From Skermanella stibiiresistens SB22 (GTDB lineage: Bacteria > Pseudomonadota > Alphaproteobacteria > Azospirillales > Azospirillaceae): a DNA stretch of 64,000 nt. The notes beneath the pieces are model-generated. The model was not told the origin of the DNA, searched no databases, and saw only the letters and a list, made by a program, of their open reading frames with translations. Below, one piece after another: positions 36,508 through 46,666 of the stretch. How positions within the stretch are numbered: the first letter of the stretch is position 1; each line of letters opens with the position of its first letter. The position numbers were made by a program, and so were the translations under genes. The stretch spans positions 1 to 64,000 of the forward strand of contig NZ_AVFL01000006.1 of NCBI RefSeq assembly GCF_000576635.1. The letters run 5' to 3'.

Positions 36508-37101
36508 ATGCCCGTACCGGTTTCACGTCTTCCGGCCTTCCTTTTTTTGGCAATCATGGTCTCCGGCCTTCCCGCGGGATGCGTGAGCGCCGAGAGGCAA
36601 TATTCCTCGGGAGAGAATGGTCCCGTCGATTGCGGCAACTTTCCAATCAAAAGCTCCCGCCAGGATCTGAAACCAGACGATGGCAAAACCTGCTTCATCG
36701 TGACCGACACCAATATACAGGCTGTCGGAACAGGGTACTTACGCAGGTTTTCGCGTGACGGCAGCGTCATGATCGCGAGCCTGGAGGTTGCCGGATTGCA
36801 TACTTACATCGTGCGGAAAAACGTGCGCGAATTGTTGTCTGTTTTCCCGGAGGTGAAAAATACTGGCGTCAATTGGGTGGAACAACCTTCCATGGAAGTG
36901 GGAGATCAAAAATACGAGACTCAGAAGTTCTCACTGAATCAGCAATTCCATACATGCATGGGCTTCTCGACCTACGGCAACACGGCCTTCCTGGGATACG
37001 CGAGAGGCTTCTACGGGTACTCGTGCAAACATGGATCCAAGGGTGTGATCAGCGCGGACGATCTGAGGCGGGATCTGGAAGCGCTGGATTTCAGGATGTG
37101 A
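36508..37101 (+). CDS. Lipoprotein, tandem paralogue 2
   Basis: A 197-residue copy of the preceding lipoprotein. The signal ends in a lipobox (LPAGC). It shares RQYSSGENGPVDC, the DLKPD block, GVNW, QKFS and the closing pattern DLRRDLEALDFR with the first copy, and keeps the four mature cysteines. Overall divergence is considerable, so the duplication is old. The start at 36508 (MPVPVSRLP) is preferred; TTG at 36496 is upstream in frame. Function unknown; location would be the periplasmic face of a membrane. Confidence 0.72.
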   Translation: MPVPVSRLPAFLFLAIMVSGLPAGCVSAERQYSSGENGPVDCGNFPIKSSRQDLKPDDGKTCFIVTDTNIQAVGTGYLRRFSRDGSVMIASLEVAGLHTYIVRKNVRELLSVFPEVKNTGVNWVEQPSMEVGDQKYETQKFSLNQQFHTCMGFSTYGNTAFLGYARGFYGYSCKHGSKGVISADDLRRDLEALDFRM

Positions 37102-37337
37102 CCGTCAGACCGGGCGGCGGAGTTCCCTGATCATCGTGTCCAGCATGCTTCCAGCGGCACCCGACCGTCGGGGATCGCCTGGGCCCGACACTCGGCCCAG
37201 CAGCGCGGGCCCTTGATGGGTGGACGATCCCATCGAGAATTTGGAGATCCGTGGATCATGGCCTGGAGCCGGCGGGTCGCGACATGGCCCTTCGACCATG
37301 TCGGTTGATCGGTGTCGATCCATTGGTGACGCCGCCG

Positions 37338-38111
37338 TCACAGCACCGCTAGCATCCCGCCATCGACGTGGATGATCTGCCCGTTGACGTAATTGGAGGC
37401 GGGAGCCGACAGGAAGACCACGGCGCCGATCAGCTCGTCCGGCCGTCCCCAGCGCCGGGACGGCGTGCGGCCCTTGACCCAGGTGTCGAACGCCGGGTTG
37501 TCGATCAGGGCCTGGTTCATGTCGGTGACCATGTAGCCGGGGCCGATCGCGTTGGCCTGGATGCCCTTCTCGGCCCATTCCGCCGTCATCGCCTTGGTCA
37601 GCATCTTGATGCCGCCCTTCGAGACCGTATAGGGCGCGATGGTGGCGCGGGCGACATCGCTCATCAGCGAGCCGATGTTGACGATCTTGCCTTGGCCGCG
37701 CGGGATCATGCGCTTGGCGGCCTCCCGGCCGATCACGAAGGCGCTGGTCAGGTTGGTCTCGATCACCCGGCGCCACTCCTCGGTCGCGAGATCGACCATG
37801 GGCTTCCGCAGTTGGATGCCGGCGTTGTTGACCAGGATGTCCACCGCGATTCCCTGCCGGTCGAGGTTTTCGAAGGCCGCCGTGATCGCGGCCTCGTCGG
37901 TGACGTCGAACAAGGCTTCGTGGACGGTGTGGCCCTCCGCCCGCAACTCCCCCGCCGACGCCGTTAGGCGATCAGGATTGGAGCCGTTAAGGATGATCGC
38001 GGCGCCGGCCTCCGCCAAGCCGCGCGCCATGGAATTGCCCAGTCCGCGCGACGATCCCGTGACCAGCGCGGTGCGGCCGGTCAGATCGAACAAACCCTTG
38101 GTCGTGGTCAT
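37338..38111 (-). CDS. Short-chain dehydrogenase, gluconate 5-dehydrogenase-like
   Basis: A 257-residue classical SDR. The cofactor site is TALVTGSSRGLGNSMARGLA, the NNAG motif is VDILVNNAGIQ, and the catalytic Ser is in NIGSLMS with the Tyr and Lys of YTVSKGG. The C-terminal GQIIHVDGGM is typical. The motif GSSRGLGNSMA and overall style match IdnO-type gluconate 5-dehydrogenases. I start at 38111 (MTTTKGLFDLTGR), preceded by a G-run. It is divergent from the SGNH-like gene, with about 150 bases between them. Confidence 0.85.
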   Translation of the reverse strand: MTTTKGLFDLTGRTALVTGSSRGLGNSMARGLAEAGAAIILNGSNPDRLTASAGELRAEGHTVHEALFDVTDEAAITAAFENLDRQGIAVDILVNNAGIQLRKPMVDLATEEWRRVIETNLTSAFVIGREAAKRMIPRGQGKIVNIGSLMSDVARATIAPYTVSKGGIKMLTKAMTAEWAEKGIQANAIGPGYMVTDMNQALIDNPAFDTWVKGRTPSRRWGRPDELIGAVVFLSAPASNYVNGQIIHVDGGMLAVL

Positions 38112-38264
38112 GTGCTTTTTCCCCCCTTTGGCATGGCTTGTCATGGGTGGCTTGGTCCGCCCAAAATGCTTTGCAGCCATATTATCGTCTACCCTATCAT
38201 CCCGCCCTACGAAAGAACGGCGGCCCGACCTGTGTCGAGCCGAGGGTTTCAGCCAAGGAAGTCA

Positions 38265-39308
38265 ATGTCGATCACAGCGCTGCGCCAAATGGCGGACACC
38301 CGCCCACGGCACGAGCCAACACGACAGGTCATCGCCAAGCTGCTGGCGGCGCTGGAACAGCCGGCGGGCCAGGACCGGGGCTTGACCGACGCCGCCTACG
38401 AGGTTTGGTATCTGGGCGACGACGCCGCTTGCCTGCGGCTTTTGGAAGCCTTGGTGGAGTGCCCGCTGACCCCGCCGGAGCGGCAGAAGCTCGACATCAT
38501 GCTGGCGGCGCGCCACTGGATCGACGGCCAGATCGCGAAGATGCACCAGCCGCTTCAGAAGAACGTCCCGTTCCTGTCGTCGGAGCCGCGCGAGCTGGAG
38601 GCGGCGTTCCTGCGCTCGCTCGGCCGCCATCTGGTGCAGCTGATCAACGGCATACGGCCCGACCGCTACCAGGGTCCGCCAGGAGCGCCACGCCGCCGGA
38701 TCGACTTCATCGGCGATTCCCACGTGCTGGCGCCCGCCAACCTCGTCCAGAAGCTCGGTTCCGATCTCTGGCAGGTGCGCGCCCATTACGTGCCGGGGGT
38801 CAAGCTGTGGCATGTGGTGCGGGAACCAGCCCTTCGATACCGGATCGGCATGGAGAACACCGTCGCCGCCTGCGCAGGCCCCAGCGGGTTCGCGGTCTTC
38901 TCGGTCGGCGAAATCGATTGCCGGCCCGACGCCGGGTTCTACAACGCGGTTCGGCGCGGCGAGTACGGCGTCGCGGCGATCCCCGCCATGGTCGACCTGT
39001 ATCTGGAGCGGCTGGAGGCATGGCGCGCTGGCGGTATCTCCCAGATCGGGATCTGGGGCATCCCGGCGCCGCGCGAGGATTTCCTGGAAGCCGTCGGCGC
39101 GGACAAGGCGCTCGTCCGCGACATCGTCGCGACCGTCAACGACACCTTGCGCCGGGGCGCCGCCACGCGCGGGTTCGTCTTCTTCGACCTTTACGCCCTG
39201 ACACAGCGGGATGGCTTCGCCAGCGGAGGCTATCATATCGACCACGCCCATGTCGGCAGCAACGTGCTTGGCGCCCTCGGGGAGAACCGTTTGATCCTAG
39301 GCTTGTGA
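38265..39308 (+). CDS. SGNH/GDSL-like protein
   Basis: A 347-residue protein with an N-terminal alpha-helical part (about residues 1-125) and a C-terminal SGNH-type domain. RIDFIGDSHVLAPANL carries the nucleophile-type GDSH block, SVGEIDCRPD sits where block III is expected, and YHIDHAHVGSN carries the DxxH block at the end. It may hydrolyse an ester on a sugar or lipid, or act as a non-enzymatic relative. The ATG at 38265 has AAGGAAG in front. Confidence 0.7.
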   Translation: MSITALRQMADTRPRHEPTRQVIAKLLAALEQPAGQDRGLTDAAYEVWYLGDDAACLRLLEALVECPLTPPERQKLDIMLAARHWIDGQIAKMHQPLQKNVPFLSSEPRELEAAFLRSLGRHLVQLINGIRPDRYQGPPGAPRRRIDFIGDSHVLAPANLVQKLGSDLWQVRAHYVPGVKLWHVVREPALRYRIGMENTVAACAGPSGFAVFSVGEIDCRPDAGFYNAVRRGEYGVAAIPAMVDLYLERLEAWRAGGISQIGIWGIPAPREDFLEAVGADKALVRDIVATVNDTLRRGAATRGFVFFDLYALTQRDGFASGGYHIDHAHVGSNVLGALGENRLILGL

Positions 39309-39520
39309 GATCGCCGCATAATTGAGCGGCTCCACCGAGAAAAACGTCATTGGAATCAACGGTTCGACCGTAGCCGTTCTGTAATTCGCCTAATAACTGG
39401 TCAATTCGGGCGGTGATTTAGGCATCTGTATACAAAGCAGCCGAGCCGGGGAACGCCAAACCCCAGTACCCAAGCGCATTCGCGCTTTGGCACCACGCTT
39501 GCAAACCGCCTGATTTCCAG
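39309..39520. other. Leader region upstream of the guanidine operon
   Basis: About 210 bases before the riboswitch with no coding sequence. It must contain the operon promoter. I see no reliable -35/-10 pair. Confidence 0.4.
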
Positions 39521-39637
39521 CAGCTAGGGTTCCGGCCGGAACGGGTTCAAACCCCGACCGGTGTTACTGGTCCGAGAGCGGCGACCCGTCCGGTGAACAG
39601 CGGACGGGCACACGGCGGGACAAAAGCCCGGGAGGTC
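39521..39637 (+). promoter_or_regulatory. Guanidine-I riboswitch (ykkC class)
   Basis: The ykkC consensus is clear: CAGCTAGGGTTCCG at the 5' side (39521-39534), GGTCCGAGAGCG in the middle (39569-39580) and ACGGCGGGACAAAAGCCCGG at 39612-39631, followed by GAGG. These are the conserved core of the guanidine-I aptamer. It lies directly before the DUF1989-carboxylase-ABC operon, the classic gene set controlled by this riboswitch. The aptamer ends near an SD-like GGAGG, so control could act on translation or termination; no U-tract terminator is evident. Confidence 0.93.
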
Positions 39638-39709
39638 TCAAACACGGAGGATGTTGCTCCGATGGGACGTCCCATTGCCCGGCACTCCTCCCCTGTCCGA
39701 GGTGTTGCC

Positions 39710-40438
39710 ATGGCGACCGGTCACTCCGAACCGCTATACCAAGATCGCATCGACGGCGGCAAACATTGGTCCCTGACGGTCAAGCGCGGCATGATCCTGC
39801 GCCTGATCGACATCGAGGGCGGCGCCAATGTCGGCATGCTGTTCCACAACCCCGCCAACCCGCTGGAGCGCTACAACGCGCCCGACACGCTGAAGTGCCA
39901 GCACACCTTCAAGCTGACCGCCGGCCATTGCCTGTATTCCGACATGGGGCGGATCTTCTGCTCGATCGTCGAGGACACCGCCGGCTGGCATGACACCGTC
40001 TGCGGCAACTCGACCAAGGCGCTGGTGGCGGAGCGCTGGGGCGCCAAGACCTACCAGGAGTTCCGCAACGACTGGACCCAGAACGGCCACGACAGCTTCC
40101 TGGTGGAAGCCGCCAAGTACGGGCTGGGCCGGCGCGATCTGGCGGCCAACGTCAACTGGTTCAGCAAGATCGCGACCGGGGAGGACGGCACGCTGGTGTT
40201 CGACCCCACCGCTGCCAAACCGGGAGCCCATGTCGACCTGCGGTTCGAGATGGACACGCTGGTGCTGTTCCACACCTGCCCCCACCCGATGAACCCGGCG
40301 GCCGAATATCCCCGGAAGCCGATCACCTACCAGCTTTACCAGGGCCAGCCCGTCGCGGACGACGATCCCTGCCTCAACAGCCGCCCGGAGAACCGGCGCG
40401 GGTTCGCCAACAACCACCTCCACCACCTCCACGGCTGA
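39710..40438 (+). CDS. DUF1989 protein, carboxyguanidine deiminase subunit (UAAP1 type)
   Basis: A 242-residue protein of the urea-amidolyase-associated DUF1989 family. Established work shows the paired proteins (named CgdA/CgdB) form a carboxyguanidine deiminase that turns carboxyguanidine into allophanate. Motifs include [39 protein letters not shown] and a C-terminal [10 protein letters not shown]; the Cys and His residues probably bind metal. I choose 39710 ([12 protein letters not shown]) by resemblance to relatives; ATG 39662 is in frame and has GGAGG 11 bases before it. Confidence 0.87.
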   Translation: MATGHSEPLYQDRIDGGKHWSLTVKRGMILRLIDIEGGANVGMLFHNPANPLERYNAPDTLKCQHTFKLTAGHCLYSDMGRIFCSIVEDTAGWHDTVCGNSTKALVAERWGAKTYQEFRNDWTQNGHDSFLVEAAKYGLGRRDLAANVNWFSKIATGEDGTLVFDPTAAKPGAHVDLRFEMDTLVLFHTCPHPMNPAAEYPRKPITYQLYQGQPVADDDPCLNSRPENRRGFANNHLHHLHG

Positions 40439-40458
40439 GCGGAACGGGGAAACCGGAC

Positions 40459-41103
40459 ATGACCAAGACAAGCACCCTGTCGCCCGACACCGCCGTGCTC
40501 CGCGAGACGGTCCCGGCGGGAGCCTACTGGTTCCACAAGGTGGGGGCGGGACAGATCTTCCGCATCGTCGACCTGAAGGGCAATCAGGCGGCCGACACCC
40601 TGTTCTACAGCGCCGCCGATCCCGCCGAGCGCTACAGCGCGGTCGACACCATCCGCGAGCAGCGGAACGTCTACCTGAGCGTCGGCACCAAGCTGATGTC
40701 CACGGCGGGTAACCCGATGCTGGTGATCACCGCCGACACCGTCGGCCGCCACGACACGCTGGGGGGAGCCTGCTCCACGGAATCCAACACGGTCCGGTAC
40801 GCCCTGGAGAAGAAGACCATGCACGCCTGCCGCGACAGCTATCTGCTGGCGGTGACGGAGCACGAGGAGTTCGGCCTGACCAAGCGGGACATCACCCACA
40901 ACATCAACTTCTTCATGAACGTGCCGGTGACGCCGGAGGGCGGACTTACCTTCGCCGATGGTCTCAGCGGTCCCGGCCAGTATGTCGAGATGCGGGCCGA
41001 GATGGACGTCATCGTGCTGATCTCCAACTGCCCGCAGCTCAACAACCCCTGCAACGCCTACAACCCGACCCCGATCGAGGTCGTGGTCTGGGACCCGGCG
41101 TGA
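40459..41103 (+). CDS. DUF1989 protein, carboxyguanidine deiminase subunit (UAAP2 type)
   Basis: A 214-residue second member of the DUF1989 pair, 20 bases after the first gene. Shared motifs are [39 protein letters not shown] and [20 protein letters not shown], with Cys/His clusters for a metal site. It should act with its neighbour to deiminate the carboxylase product. A further 14 bases separate it from the carboxylase gene. Confidence 0.87.
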   Translation: MTKTSTLSPDTAVLRETVPAGAYWFHKVGAGQIFRIVDLKGNQAADTLFYSAADPAERYSAVDTIREQRNVYLSVGTKLMSTAGNPMLVITADTVGRHDTLGGACSTESNTVRYALEKKTMHACRDSYLLAVTEHEEFGLTKRDITHNINFFMNVPVTPEGGLTFADGLSGPGQYVEMRAEMDVIVLISNCPQLNNPCNAYNPTPIEVVVWDPA

Positions 41104-41117
41104 GGGGGAAAACGCGC

Positions 41118-44100
41118 ATGTTCTCCAAGATCCTGATCGCCAACCGCGGCGAGATCGCCTGCCGCGTCATCCGCACCCTGGATCGGATTGGGATCGCCTC
41201 GGTCGCGATCCACTCCGACGCCGACGTCCATTCGCTCCATGTCACCCAAGCGGGAGAGGCGGTTCGGATCGGCCCGGCCGCCGTGGCGGAAAGCTATCTC
41301 GACGGCGACCGCATCCTGGCGGCGGCGTTGGCGACGGGCGCCGAGGCGATCCATCCCGGCTATGGCTTCCTGTCGGAGAATCCTGGTTTCGCCGAGGCCT
41401 GCGCCCGGGCCGGGATCACCTTCATCGGCCCGACGCCAGACCAGATGCAGGCGTTCGGGCTGAAGCACACGGCGCGGGAGATCGCGTTGGAAAGCGGCGT
41501 GCCGCTGTCGCCGGGCAGTGGCTTGCTGGCCGATGCTGGCGAGGCCCTGGCCGCCGCGGAGACCATCGGCTACCCCGTGATGATCAAGAGCACCGCCGGG
41601 GGTGGCGGCATCGGCATGCGGCTGTGCCGGGAACCTGCCGAGTTGGCCCAGATGTTCGAGGCGGTGGCTCGGCTGTCGCGCGACAACTTCAAGGATTCCG
41701 GCGTCTATCTGGAGAAGTTCGTTGAGCACGCCCGCCACATCGAGGTGCAGATCTTCGGCGATGGCCAGGGCGGCGTGGTCGCCTTGGGCGAGCGGGACTG
41801 CTCGGCCCAGCGCCGCAACCAGAAGGTCATCGAGGAGACGCCCGCACCGGCGTTGACCGACGCCCAGCGCCGGGGCCTGTTCGACGCGGCGGAGCGGCTG
41901 GGCCGTGCGGTCGGCTACCAGTCCGCCGGGACGGTGGAGTTCATCCACGACGCTGAGACCGGCGAGTTTTACTTCCTGGAGGTCAACACGCGGCTACAGG
42001 TCGAGCATGGCGTCACCGAGGAGGTGACGGGGATCGACTTGGTGGAATGGATGATCCGGCAGGCCGCCGGCGAGACCTTGCCGCTGGCGGAACACGCGCG
42101 CCGGTCCGAGGGGGCCTCGATCCAGGTCAGGATCTACGCCGAGGATCCCGGCCGGGCCTATCGCCCGTCGTCCGGTGTCCTGACCGAGGTGGTGTTCCCT
42201 ACCGAGACGCGGGTGGAGACCTGGGTAGAGCGCGGGACGGAGGTGACGCCGTTCTACGATCCACTGCTGGCCAAGATCATCGTGCGCGGCACCGACCGGG
42301 CCGAGGCCATCACCAAGCTTCGGGCCGCGCTGGACCAGTGCCGGCTGGACGGGATCGAGACCAACCTGCGATACCTGCGCCAGCTGGCCGCCGACCCTGG
42401 GTTCGCCGAGGGCGGTTTCACCACCCGCTATCTGGAGACGGTAACCTACCGAGCGCGCTCGATCGAGGTCGTGACGCCGGGCACCCTGACCAGCGTGCAG
42501 GATCATCCCGGCCGCGTCGGCTATTGGGAGGTCGGCGTGCCACCGTCCGGTCCGATGGACCCGCTGGCGTTCCGCCTGGGAAACCGACTGCTGGGCAACC
42601 CCGAGGGGATGGCGGGACTGGAGATGACCGTCTCCGGCCCGGTGCTGAAGTTCAACACCGACGAAGTGATCTGTCTGACGGGAGCGCCCATGGCGGCGTC
42701 GCTCGATGGTGAGCCGGTGCCGTTCTGGCGGGCGGTGCGGGTGTCGGCCGGAGCAAGCTTGCGGATCGGCGCCGCGACCGGGGTGGGTTGCCGGGCCTAT
42801 CTGCTGGTCCAGGGCGGCATCGACGTGCCCGATTATCTGGGCAGCAAATCGACCTTCACGCTCGGCAAGTTCGGCGGCCATGGCGGGCGGGCGCTGCTGC
42901 CGGGCGACATCCTGCATGTCGGTGATGGCCCAGTCGGCGAGACCGCGACCCTGCCGCCGGACCTGATCCCCGCCTACGGACACGCCTGGGAGATCGGCGT
43001 GCTGTATGGGCCGCATGGAGCACCCGACTTCTTCACCGAAGCCGATATCCGGGAGTTCTTCGCGGCGGATTGGGAGGTCCATTACAATTCCAGCCGCACG
43101 GGCGTGCGGCTGATCGGTCCCAAACCGGAATGGGCGAGGAAGGACGGCGGCGAGGCCGGCCTGCATCCGTCGAACATCCACGACAACGCCTATGCCATCG
43201 GCACGATCGACTTCACCGGCGACATGCCGGTCATCCTGGGGCCGGACGGGCCGAGCTTGGGCGGGTTCGTCTGCCCCGCCACCATCGTGAGTGCGGAGTT
43301 GTGGAAGATCGGCCAGCTTCGACCGGGCGACACGGTTCGCTTCCGGCGCCTGTCCGCGGCCGAGGCGGCGCTGCTGGAGGATGCCCAGGACGCCGCCGTC
43401 GTGACGCTCCGGCCGGTCGATCCCGCCACCCTGCCCTACCGTCCCGGCACCGGGCCGGATGAGGCGGTGCTTCACCGGATCACCGCCGCGGCGGGTGGCG
43501 AGGATGTCGTCTATCGCCGGTCGGGTGACCGTTATCTGCTGGTCGAATACGGGCCTCCCGTGCTGGACCTCGACCTCCGCTTCCGGGTCCACGCGCTCCA
43601 CCGGCACGTGGCGGCGCTGGGGCTGCCCGGCATCCTGGACCTGACGCCCGGCATCCGCTCGCTCCAGATCCATTACGACAGCCGCGCGCTGGCGCTGGAC
43701 GACCTGCTTGGCCGCCTGATCGCCGCCGAGCGGGAACTGCCCGCGATCGACGACCTGGAGGTCGCGACCAGGATCGTCCACCTGCCGCTGTCCTGGGACG
43801 ACGAGGCGACCCGGCTCGCCATCGCCAAATACGCCCAGTCGGTCCGCGCCGACGCGCCTTGGTGCCCGAGCAACATCGAGTTCATCCGCAGGATCAACGG
43901 CCTGGGCGACATCGAGGCGGTCAAGGAGATCGTGTTCAACGCCAGCTATCTGGTGATGGGGCTGGGCGACGTGTATCTCGGAGCGCCGGTCGCGACCCCG
44001 GTCGATCCGCGACACCGGCTGGTGACGACCAAGTACAACCCCGCCCGCACCTGGACGCCGGAGAACGCGGTCGGCATCGGCGGCGCCTATCTCTGCGTCT

Positions 44101-44729
44101 ATGGAATGGAGGGGCCGGGTGGCTATCAGTTCGTCGGCCGCACCTGCCAGATGTGGAACACCCACCGGACCACGACCGAGTTCCCCGCCGGCAAATCGTG
44201 GCTGCTGCGCCACTTCGACCAGCTCCGGTTCTACCCGGTAAGCCACGAGGAACTGCTGGCGTTCCGCGCCGACTTCCTCCAGGGCCGCGTGTCGCTGAGG
44301 ATCACCGAGGAGACCTTTCGGCTGCGCGACTATCGCCGCTTCCTGGCGGATAACCAGCCGTCGATCGAGGCGTTCAAGGCGAAGCAGCAGGCCGCCTTCG
44401 AGGCCGAGCGCGCACGGTGGGAGGAAGCCGGGCAGGACGTGGTGACGGCGGAACCCATCGCCTCTCCCGTCAACGCTCTCGGGGATGGCGACCTTCCCGA
44501 CGGCGCTGAGGCCGTCGCCAGTCCGGTTTCCGGCAGCGTCTGGAAGATCGCCGGAACGGTCGGATCCGCGGTCAAGGCCGGCGACGCCTTGGTCATCGTC
44601 GAATCCATGAAGATGGAGATCCAGGTCTCCTCCCCCGCCGACGGAACCTTGGTCGAGATCCGCTGCGCCGAGGGACAGGCGGTCTCCCTGGGTCAATCAC
44701 TGGCCGTCGTCATCCCCACCATCGCCTGA
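41118..44729 (+). CDS. Biotin-dependent guanidine/urea carboxylase
   Basis: A 1203-residue enzyme. An N-terminal biotin carboxylase (residues 1-445; [41 protein letters not shown]) is followed by the carboxyltransferase halves of the KipA/AHS2 type (about 455-740, [20 protein letters not shown]) and KipI/AHS1 type (about 780-1000, [10 protein letters not shown]), and a biotinyl domain with VESMKMEI (biotin on K1165). There is no amidase domain, so it is not a fused urea amidolyase. The guanidine-I riboswitch and DUF1989 genes argue that guanidine is the natural substrate. Start ATG at 41118. Confidence 0.93.
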   Translation: MFSKILIANRGEIACRVIRTLDRIGIASVAIHSDADVHSLHVTQAGEAVRIGPAAVAESYLDGDRILAAALATGAEAIHPGYGFLSENPGFAEACARAGITFIGPTPDQMQAFGLKHTAREIALESGVPLSPGSGLLADAGEALAAAETIGYPVMIKSTAGGGGIGMRLCREPAELAQMFEAVARLSRDNFKDSGVYLEKFVEHARHIEVQIFGDGQGGVVALGERDCSAQRRNQKVIEETPAPALTDAQRRGLFDAAERLGRAVGYQSAGTVEFIHDAETGEFYFLEVNTRLQVEHGVTEEVTGIDLVEWMIRQAAGETLPLAEHARRSEGASIQVRIYAEDPGRAYRPSSGVLTEVVFPTETRVETWVERGTEVTPFYDPLLAKIIVRGTDRAEAITKLRAALDQCRLDGIETNLRYLRQLAADPGFAEGGFTTRYLETVTYRARSIEVVTPGTLTSVQDHPGRVGYWEVGVPPSGPMDPLAFRLGNRLLGNPEGMAGLEMTVSGPVLKFNTDEVICLTGAPMAASLDGEPVPFWRAVRVSAGASLRIGAATGVGCRAYLLVQGGIDVPDYLGSKSTFTLGKFGGHGGRALLPGDILHVGDGPVGETATLPPDLIPAYGHAWEIGVLYGPHGAPDFFTEADIREFFAADWEVHYNSSRTGVRLIGPKPEWARKDGGEAGLHPSNIHDNAYAIGTIDFTGDMPVILGPDGPSLGGFVCPATIVSAELWKIGQLRPGDTVRFRRLSAAEAALLEDAQDAAVVTLRPVDPATLPYRPGTGPDEAVLHRITAAAGGEDVVYRRSGDRYLLVEYGPPVLDLDLRFRVHALHRHVAALGLPGILDLTPGIRSLQIHYDSRALALDDLLGRLIAAERELPAIDDLEVATRIVHLPLSWDDEATRLAIAKYAQSVRADAPWCPSNIEFIRRINGLGDIEAVKEIVFNASYLVMGLGDVYLGAPVATPVDPRHRLVTTKYNPARTWTPENAVGIGGAYLCVYGMEGPGGYQFVGRTCQMWNTHRTTTEFPAGKSWLLRHFDQLRFYPVSHEELLAFRADFLQGRVSLRITEETFRLRDYRRFLADNQPSIEAFKAKQQAAFEAERARWEEAGQDVVTAEPIASPVNALGDGDLPDGAEAVASPVSGSVWKIAGTVGSAVKAGDALVIVESMKMEIQVSSPADGTLVEIRCAEGQAVSLGQSLAVVIPTIA

Positions 44730-44764
44730 GTCCCCGCCCAAAAACATCAAACAGGAGCAACCCC

Positions 44765-45838
44765 ATGCGGACACCGTTCAAGCGAGCGCTCGCCGGCCTG
44801 ATCCTCGCAACCACCATCGTCATGGCGCAAGCACCCGCGATGGCGGCGGAGAAGACCACCTTCCGGGTCGCGTGGTCGATCTACGCCGGCTGGATGCCGT
44901 GGGGCTACGCGTCCGACAGCGGCATCATGAAAAAGTGGGCGGACAAATACGGGATCACGGTCGACATCGTCCAGATCAACGACTATGTCGAATCGATCAA
45001 CCAGTACACGGCGGGCGCCTTCGACGGCTGCGTCATGACCAACATGGACGCCCTGACCATTCCGGCGGCGGGTGGGCTGGACAGCACCGGCCTGATCGCC
45101 GGCGACTTCTCCGACGGCAATGACGGGCTGGTGCTGAAGGGCGGCGAGAGCGTGGCGGAGGTCAAGGGCCGGAACGTCAACCTGGTCGAACTGTCGGTCT
45201 CCCATTACCTGCTGGCCCGCGCGCTCGATTCCGTCGGCTTGTCCGAGCGGGATGTCCGCGTCGTCAACACGTCGGACGCCGACATCGTTTCGGCCTTCGT
45301 CTCGCCCGACGTGACGGCCACCGTGACCTGGAATCCCCAGCTCAGCGAGGTCGCCAAGGCGGAAGGCGCCACGCTGGTGTTCGACAGCTCCAAGATCCCC
45401 GGCGAGATCATCGACTTAATGGTGGTCAACACCGAAACGCTCAAGGACAATCCGAAGCTGGGAAAGGCCCTGGTCGGCGCTTGGTACGAGATCCTGGGCC
45501 TGATGCGGGACACCGGTCCCAAGGGCACCGAGGTCCTGACCGCGATGGCGACGGCGTCCGGCACCGATCTGGCGGGCTTCAAATCGCAGCTCGCCACCAC
45601 GCGGATGTTTTACACCCCCGCCGAGGCGGTCGCCTTCGCCACCAGCCCCGATCTGGTCAAGAGCATGGATCTGGTGCGGAACTTCTCGTTCGACCATGGA
45701 CTGCTGGGCGAGGGATCGACCAGCGTCGACGCGGTCGGCATCGCGTTTCCGGGTGGCGCCACGCTGGGCGATACCGGCAACGTCAAGCTGCGCTTCGACG
45801 CCGACCACATGAAGGCGGCCGCCGACGGAAAGCTCTGA
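44765..45838 (+). CDS. ABC importer binding protein, guanidine/urea-associated
   Basis: A 357-residue periplasmic receptor of the NitT/TauT-like group. A Sec signal ends at AMAA. The mature start FRVAWSIYAGWMPWGY is typical of the receptors found beside urea/guanidine carboxylases. GGAGC precedes the ATG. It is 35 bases after the carboxylase stop and leads the importer genes of the riboswitch operon. By genomic association its ligand is guanidine or urea. Confidence 0.88.
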   Translation: MRTPFKRALAGLILATTIVMAQAPAMAAEKTTFRVAWSIYAGWMPWGYASDSGIMKKWADKYGITVDIVQINDYVESINQYTAGAFDGCVMTNMDALTIPAAGGLDSTGLIAGDFSDGNDGLVLKGGESVAEVKGRNVNLVELSVSHYLLARALDSVGLSERDVRVVNTSDADIVSAFVSPDVTATVTWNPQLSEVAKAEGATLVFDSSKIPGEIIDLMVVNTETLKDNPKLGKALVGAWYEILGLMRDTGPKGTEVLTAMATASGTDLAGFKSQLATTRMFYTPAEAVAFATSPDLVKSMDLVRNFSFDHGLLGEGSTSVDAVGIAFPGGATLGDTGNVKLRFDADHMKAAADGKL

Positions 45839-45841
45839 GCG

Positions 45842-46666
45842 ATGCGGCGGATCATCAACCTCAGGCCTGGCCGGGGCGGCATCGTGCTGTGGGGAGCCTT
45901 GCCGTTCCTCGTGGCCGGCGTGGCCTATGCCGTGGCATCGGCGGAGCGGCTGGCGGTCAACCCGAACGACAAGCTGCTGCCCCAGCTGTCGAGCTTCGGG
46001 ACGGCGCTGGCCCGGCTGGCGCTGAACCCGGACCAGCGGACCGGCGACTACCTGATGTGGGTCGACACCCTCGCCAGCCTGCAAAGGCTGGGCATCGGCC
46101 TGTCGGTGGCGGCCGCCCTGGCGCTGGTGCTGGGGTTGGCGATCGGCTTGATCCCCTATGTCAGGGCGGGGCTGTCGCCCTTCGTCGGCGTCATCTCGAT
46201 GATCCCGCCGATGGCGGTGCTGCCGGTGTTGTTCATCGTGTTCGGGCTGGACGAACTGTCCAAGGTGGTGCTGATCGTGCTGGGCGTGGCGCCGTTCCTG
46301 GTGCGCGATCTGGCCCTGCGGGTCGAGGACATGCCGCGCGAGCAGCTGATCAAGGCGCAGACGCTGGGAGCCTCCACCTGGCAGATCGTGATCCGCGTCG
46401 TGCTGCCCCAGATGCTGCCCCGGCTGATCGACGCGGTCCGCCTGTCCCTGGGTCCGGCCTGGCTGTTCCTGATCTCGGCCGAGGCCATCGCGGCGACGGA
46501 GGGGCTGGGATACAGGATCTTCCTGGTCCGCCGCTACATGGCGATGGACGTGATCCTGCCCTACGTCGCCTGGATCACGCTGCTGGCCTTCCTGTCCGAC
46601 GCGGCGCTGCGCTGGATCAACGCCCGCTTCTTCCCCTGGCTCAGGGCTGGCAAGGGTCAATCATGA
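45842..46666 (+). CDS. ABC importer permease, guanidine/urea-associated
   Basis: A 274-residue inner-membrane permease with six predicted helices (BPD_transp_1 fold). The EAA loop is REQLIKAQTLGASTWQIVIR, followed by VLPQMLPRLIDAVR. It begins 3 bases after the receptor stop and its stop overlaps the ATPase start (ATGA at 46663). Confidence 0.9.
   Translation: MRRIINLRPGRGGIVLWGALPFLVAGVAYAVASAERLAVNPNDKLLPQLSSFGTALARLALNPDQRTGDYLMWVDTLASLQRLGIGLSVAAALALVLGLAIGLIPYVRAGLSPFVGVISMIPPMAVLPVLFIVFGLDELSKVVLIVLGVAPFLVRDLALRVEDMPREQLIKAQTLGASTWQIVIRVVLPQMLPRLIDAVRLSLGPAWLFLISAEAIAATEGLGYRIFLVRRYMAMDVILPYVAWITLLAFLSDAALRWINARFFPWLRAGKGQS

Noticed and set aside
39593-39709. An upstream coding extension of the first DUF1989 gene starting inside the riboswitch
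   Set aside because: The segment is the conserved ykkC aptamer and its downstream leader; the encoded residues do not resemble the family.
41994-44696. A 900-codon minus-strand open frame
   Set aside because: It is opposite the guanidine/urea carboxylase, whose domains and biotin motif are unmistakable. The antisense product has no recognisable motif.
45481-46662. A plus-strand frame that would extend the guanidine ABC ATPase by almost 400 residues at its N-terminus
   Set aside because: The extension overlaps the receptor and permease genes in another frame; the ATPase start at 46663 is set by the ATGA overlap.
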